Below the pieces are notes generated by a model. The model was given only the letters and a program-made list of their open reading frames with translations. It made no database searches and had not been told where the DNA came from. A stretch of 64,000 nt of DNA. It comes from Kuschelorhynchus macadamiae. Lineage: Eukaryota > Arthropoda > Insecta > Coleoptera > Curculionidae. The position numbers and the translations under genes were made by a program. The stretch covers positions 62,001-126,000 of the forward strand of contig JAUTXW010002190.1 in assembly GCA_030620095.1 (NCBI GenBank), given 5' to 3'. Numbering within the stretch: the first letter of the stretch is position 1; each line of letters begins with the position of its first letter. Below, one piece after another: positions 61,682 through 64,000 of this stretch.

Positions 61682-61961
61682 CCCTGGATTCAAATAGACC
61701 GTTCCTTATGGAAACCAGAAACTTGCTCCAATCAGGAGTTTTTAGCTCCTTCCTGGATAGGGTGACTGATCCGAACGTTTTCCTTCTGACTCTGTCCCAT
61801 CTATCACAAATCCCTATTAAGTGGTATAGATATTTCCTATAGGTGGGGCAGACTCAGAAGAAAAACGTTTGGATCAGCCACCCTATCCAGAAAGGAGCTA
61901 ACAATTCTTGATTGGAACAAGTTTCTAGCCTTTATGAGGACGGGCCTATTTGAATCTAGGG
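61682..61961. mobile_element. 280-bp hairpin (fold-back MITE-like) element
   Basis: Left arm 61682-61800 starts CCCTGGATTCAAATAG. Right arm about 61840-61961 is its inverted copy, with an outer end reading CCCTAGATTCAAATAG on the minus strand. The ~40-60-bp centre is unpaired. Interior matches include CCAATCA-type, GATAGGGTG and AACGTTT blocks. It has no coding capacity, and no clear target duplication could be fixed. Confidence 0.75.
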
Positions 61962-64000
61962 CAGAAAGTGATCAAGAGTGCAAGTGACATGAAACCTGAG
62001 GAAGCCTCATATCACTTAGTCGGGATTTGCAAGAGGTGGGGAAAACTCAGTTTAGGTCACCCTATTAAAAATTATACCCTAGAGCAACTATAGTGAAAAT
62101 GCGATTTCACCGTTTTTTGAATATTTTTTTTTTGTTTCCAGGGAGTTGTTTCGTCATTTTAAAGCTACCCTGTATAGTAGAAGAATAAATTTGACGTGTT
62201 TCCCCTTTTTTAAAAATATTTTATTATTATTTCTGTAAATATATTCAGTCGAAAAAAATCATGTCAAGTCAATCAGTCAAATAGTCAAAATATCTTGCTT
62301 TTATTTTGACGGAAATCGGTTTATGCATTTTCAAAGTATTATTTTTTTACTTGTGTATACTTCATAAAAATGCCCAAGATATGCGCCCATAGCACTCAAA
62401 ATCCAATCCTCCAGATATTGACCTAGACTAGTTTTGGTATAAATTTGTTAAAATAGACACAAACGTCCATACAAACATCATTATTATTTGTTTAGAAAGA
62501 TATTTTTTCGTGCTCTAGGGCGTTAAGAACGTCCATAAAACCCAGCTTGTGTTTTTTGAAAATTGTTGCGATTACGATAGTCTAAAACAGCAAAAAATAA
62601 TTAAACTCTATCATTTTAGACTTACTTTCCGCCTTCTGGCTAGATAAGTTCACGTGCTGAAATTATAATATTAGAGGATATTTACCTAGGAGGAAAAAAA
62701 TACCATATGATATATCTTCATGAACAATAAACTATACTCACAATTCTTTTTTGTTTTAAATTTCTTGCTGTTTCAAAAAAGGGTATATTTTTATTTATTG
62801 AAAAACTATGGACTTTCGTGTAAAATTTAGACAAAGTTTATTATATACTTTTTCAAAAATTACTACAATTTTTTTCTTAAAACAAAACAATTTTTTCAAG
62901 ATCAAAAACCCATACTAATGTTTTGTGTGTCGATGACCAATGCCGACCTGTCACACTCCTGCGTTACAAGCGAGATTCCAAAACTTGAAAATGCTGATTG
63001 AGATTCTGGCAAAATGTCAGGAACAATCAAACCGTCAGTGAATGGATTGATTCCATTATTATATTCTACCATCAACGAAATTCTTCGATGTAGCATTAAC
63101 TGTTAACTGGAAAATATCTTCATCGCAATCATGTGTTTTTAAGATTTATTTTTCTATTGAAATTCTTAGTTAAATTTTCCACAGCACAAATTTTTCTTAT
63201 CTATTGACAGGCAATATATCCTAAATTTAAACTGTAAAAATTACGCTTTCCAGAGAATAACTCATTTATATCCCATAAAGACGAAGCAGTTATGTATATT
63301 GATCCGCACATTTACCTGCTTGGAGAGTGGAGTAAAATCAGGCTTTGTCGTGCCCTATATTTTTTAGAAGAAGAATAGAGGTGTCGGTAATGTTGGAGCC
63401 GTCAACAAAATGTTTTAACTTTACTTATTCTATTTACATGCTTGTAGTCAAGGCAAAATTTCCTAAAAAATTTGTAATCGAGAAAATATTTCCGGCTCTT
63501 AATTAAACTAAAGAAATTTTAAAAAATAACTAATTTAATCTGTCAATTAAATCATTTGAAAGATAAAAACGAAAATATTTGTTGGCGATGACTACTAACT
63601 AACACAAACATACAATAGAGAAAAACCATGTCCCACCAATTTAAGTTTTACAAAACTATTCAAACTTGTTTAAAACAAATTTATTTTATTGTTTCAAAGT
63701 TTTGTGTACTAAAATAGGAGGAGCCTTGTTCTTTTACTTCACCTCGTAAGAAGGAAGTATTGTAATTGTGAAAAAAATTAATTTTTGTTGATCTGTTTGT
63801 TTAAAGTAAGTCCACTTTATTGCTAGCAATTAAGGTTTGTTTACTAAAATGGGCGAAATGTTCCAAATACGCAATACGTTTTATCCGTACTTGTGGTATA
63901 TTATAAAATATTTACTCTTTAAATTATATACTATTTACCACTAAATAAAAAAATCTCAAGAAATCTTAATTTTCATTTAAAAATAAAAAGGCATGTTCAT
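61962..64000. other. unassigned AT-rich DNA
   Basis: No gene recognised. A fragment of the dispersed repeat terminus (CTCGTAAGAAGGAAGTATTG) lies at about 63744-63765. Confidence 0.5.

Overview
This 64 kb window is AT-rich, intron-bearing eukaryotic DNA made almost entirely of transposable elements, their relics and simple repeats. An insect is the best fit. The evidence is an errantivirus-type endogenous retrovirus primed by tRNA-Ser, a Transib transposon, Jockey-like non-LTR elements (one with a pentanucleotide tail, which I associate with beetles), Penelope-like relics and very long (TA)n tracts. No host gene, rRNA or intact tRNA could be supported. Most open frames elsewhere are (TA)n artefacts or chance.

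Left part (1-7.6 kb): a fold-back element (658-1474), then a nest of relics inside a pair of inverted ~420-bp repeats (1672-2100 and 5010-5408), each bordered outside by (TA)n. Inside the nest are a 5'-truncated Jockey-like reverse transcriptase (minus strand) and the end of a BEL/Pao retrotransposon (minus strand). From 7586 to 15349 lies a complete, young gypsy/errantivirus provirus. It has 222-bp LTRs differing at two positions, a 4-bp target duplication CTAC, a tRNA-Ser primer site, gag, a -1 frameshift into pol, and env. One in-frame stop each in pol and env disables this copy.

The most interesting element is at 16903-22018: a structurally complete Transib DNA transposon, the superfamily from which the RAG1 V(D)J recombinase core derives. 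It has a perfect 5-bp GC-rich target duplication (GGGCG) and 38-bp imperfect terminal inverted repeats. These start CACACTG (left) and CACAGTG (right; identical to the V(D)J heptamer) and share a decamer 21 bp further in. The five-exon transposase has four consistent introns, both catalytic Asp, the catalytic Glu and the zinc-binding Cys/His pairs. The only visible lesion is one TAG in exon 1.

Middle part (22-44 kb): a hAT (DUF4371 type) relic whose left terminus abuts one of two identical 59-bp direct repeats 4.2 kb apart, a non-LTR relic (25.2-26.4 kb), a second 5'-truncated Jockey-like element (29.0-31.8 kb, minus), and copies of a dispersed repeat with a GACA-rich core. Right part (44-64 kb): a decayed copy of a protein family of unknown function that I recall as multicopy in arthropods (44.9-46.6 kb), two Penelope-like relics (49.5-50.4 kb plus; 59.7-61.0 kb minus), a short array of ~225-bp repeats (50.9-51.9 kb), a mariner-like element with ~230-bp inverted repeats (54.98-56.71 kb) and a 280-bp hairpin element (61.68-61.96 kb). 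The genes form no pathway. Each belongs to an independent mobile element, and their nesting records successive insertions.
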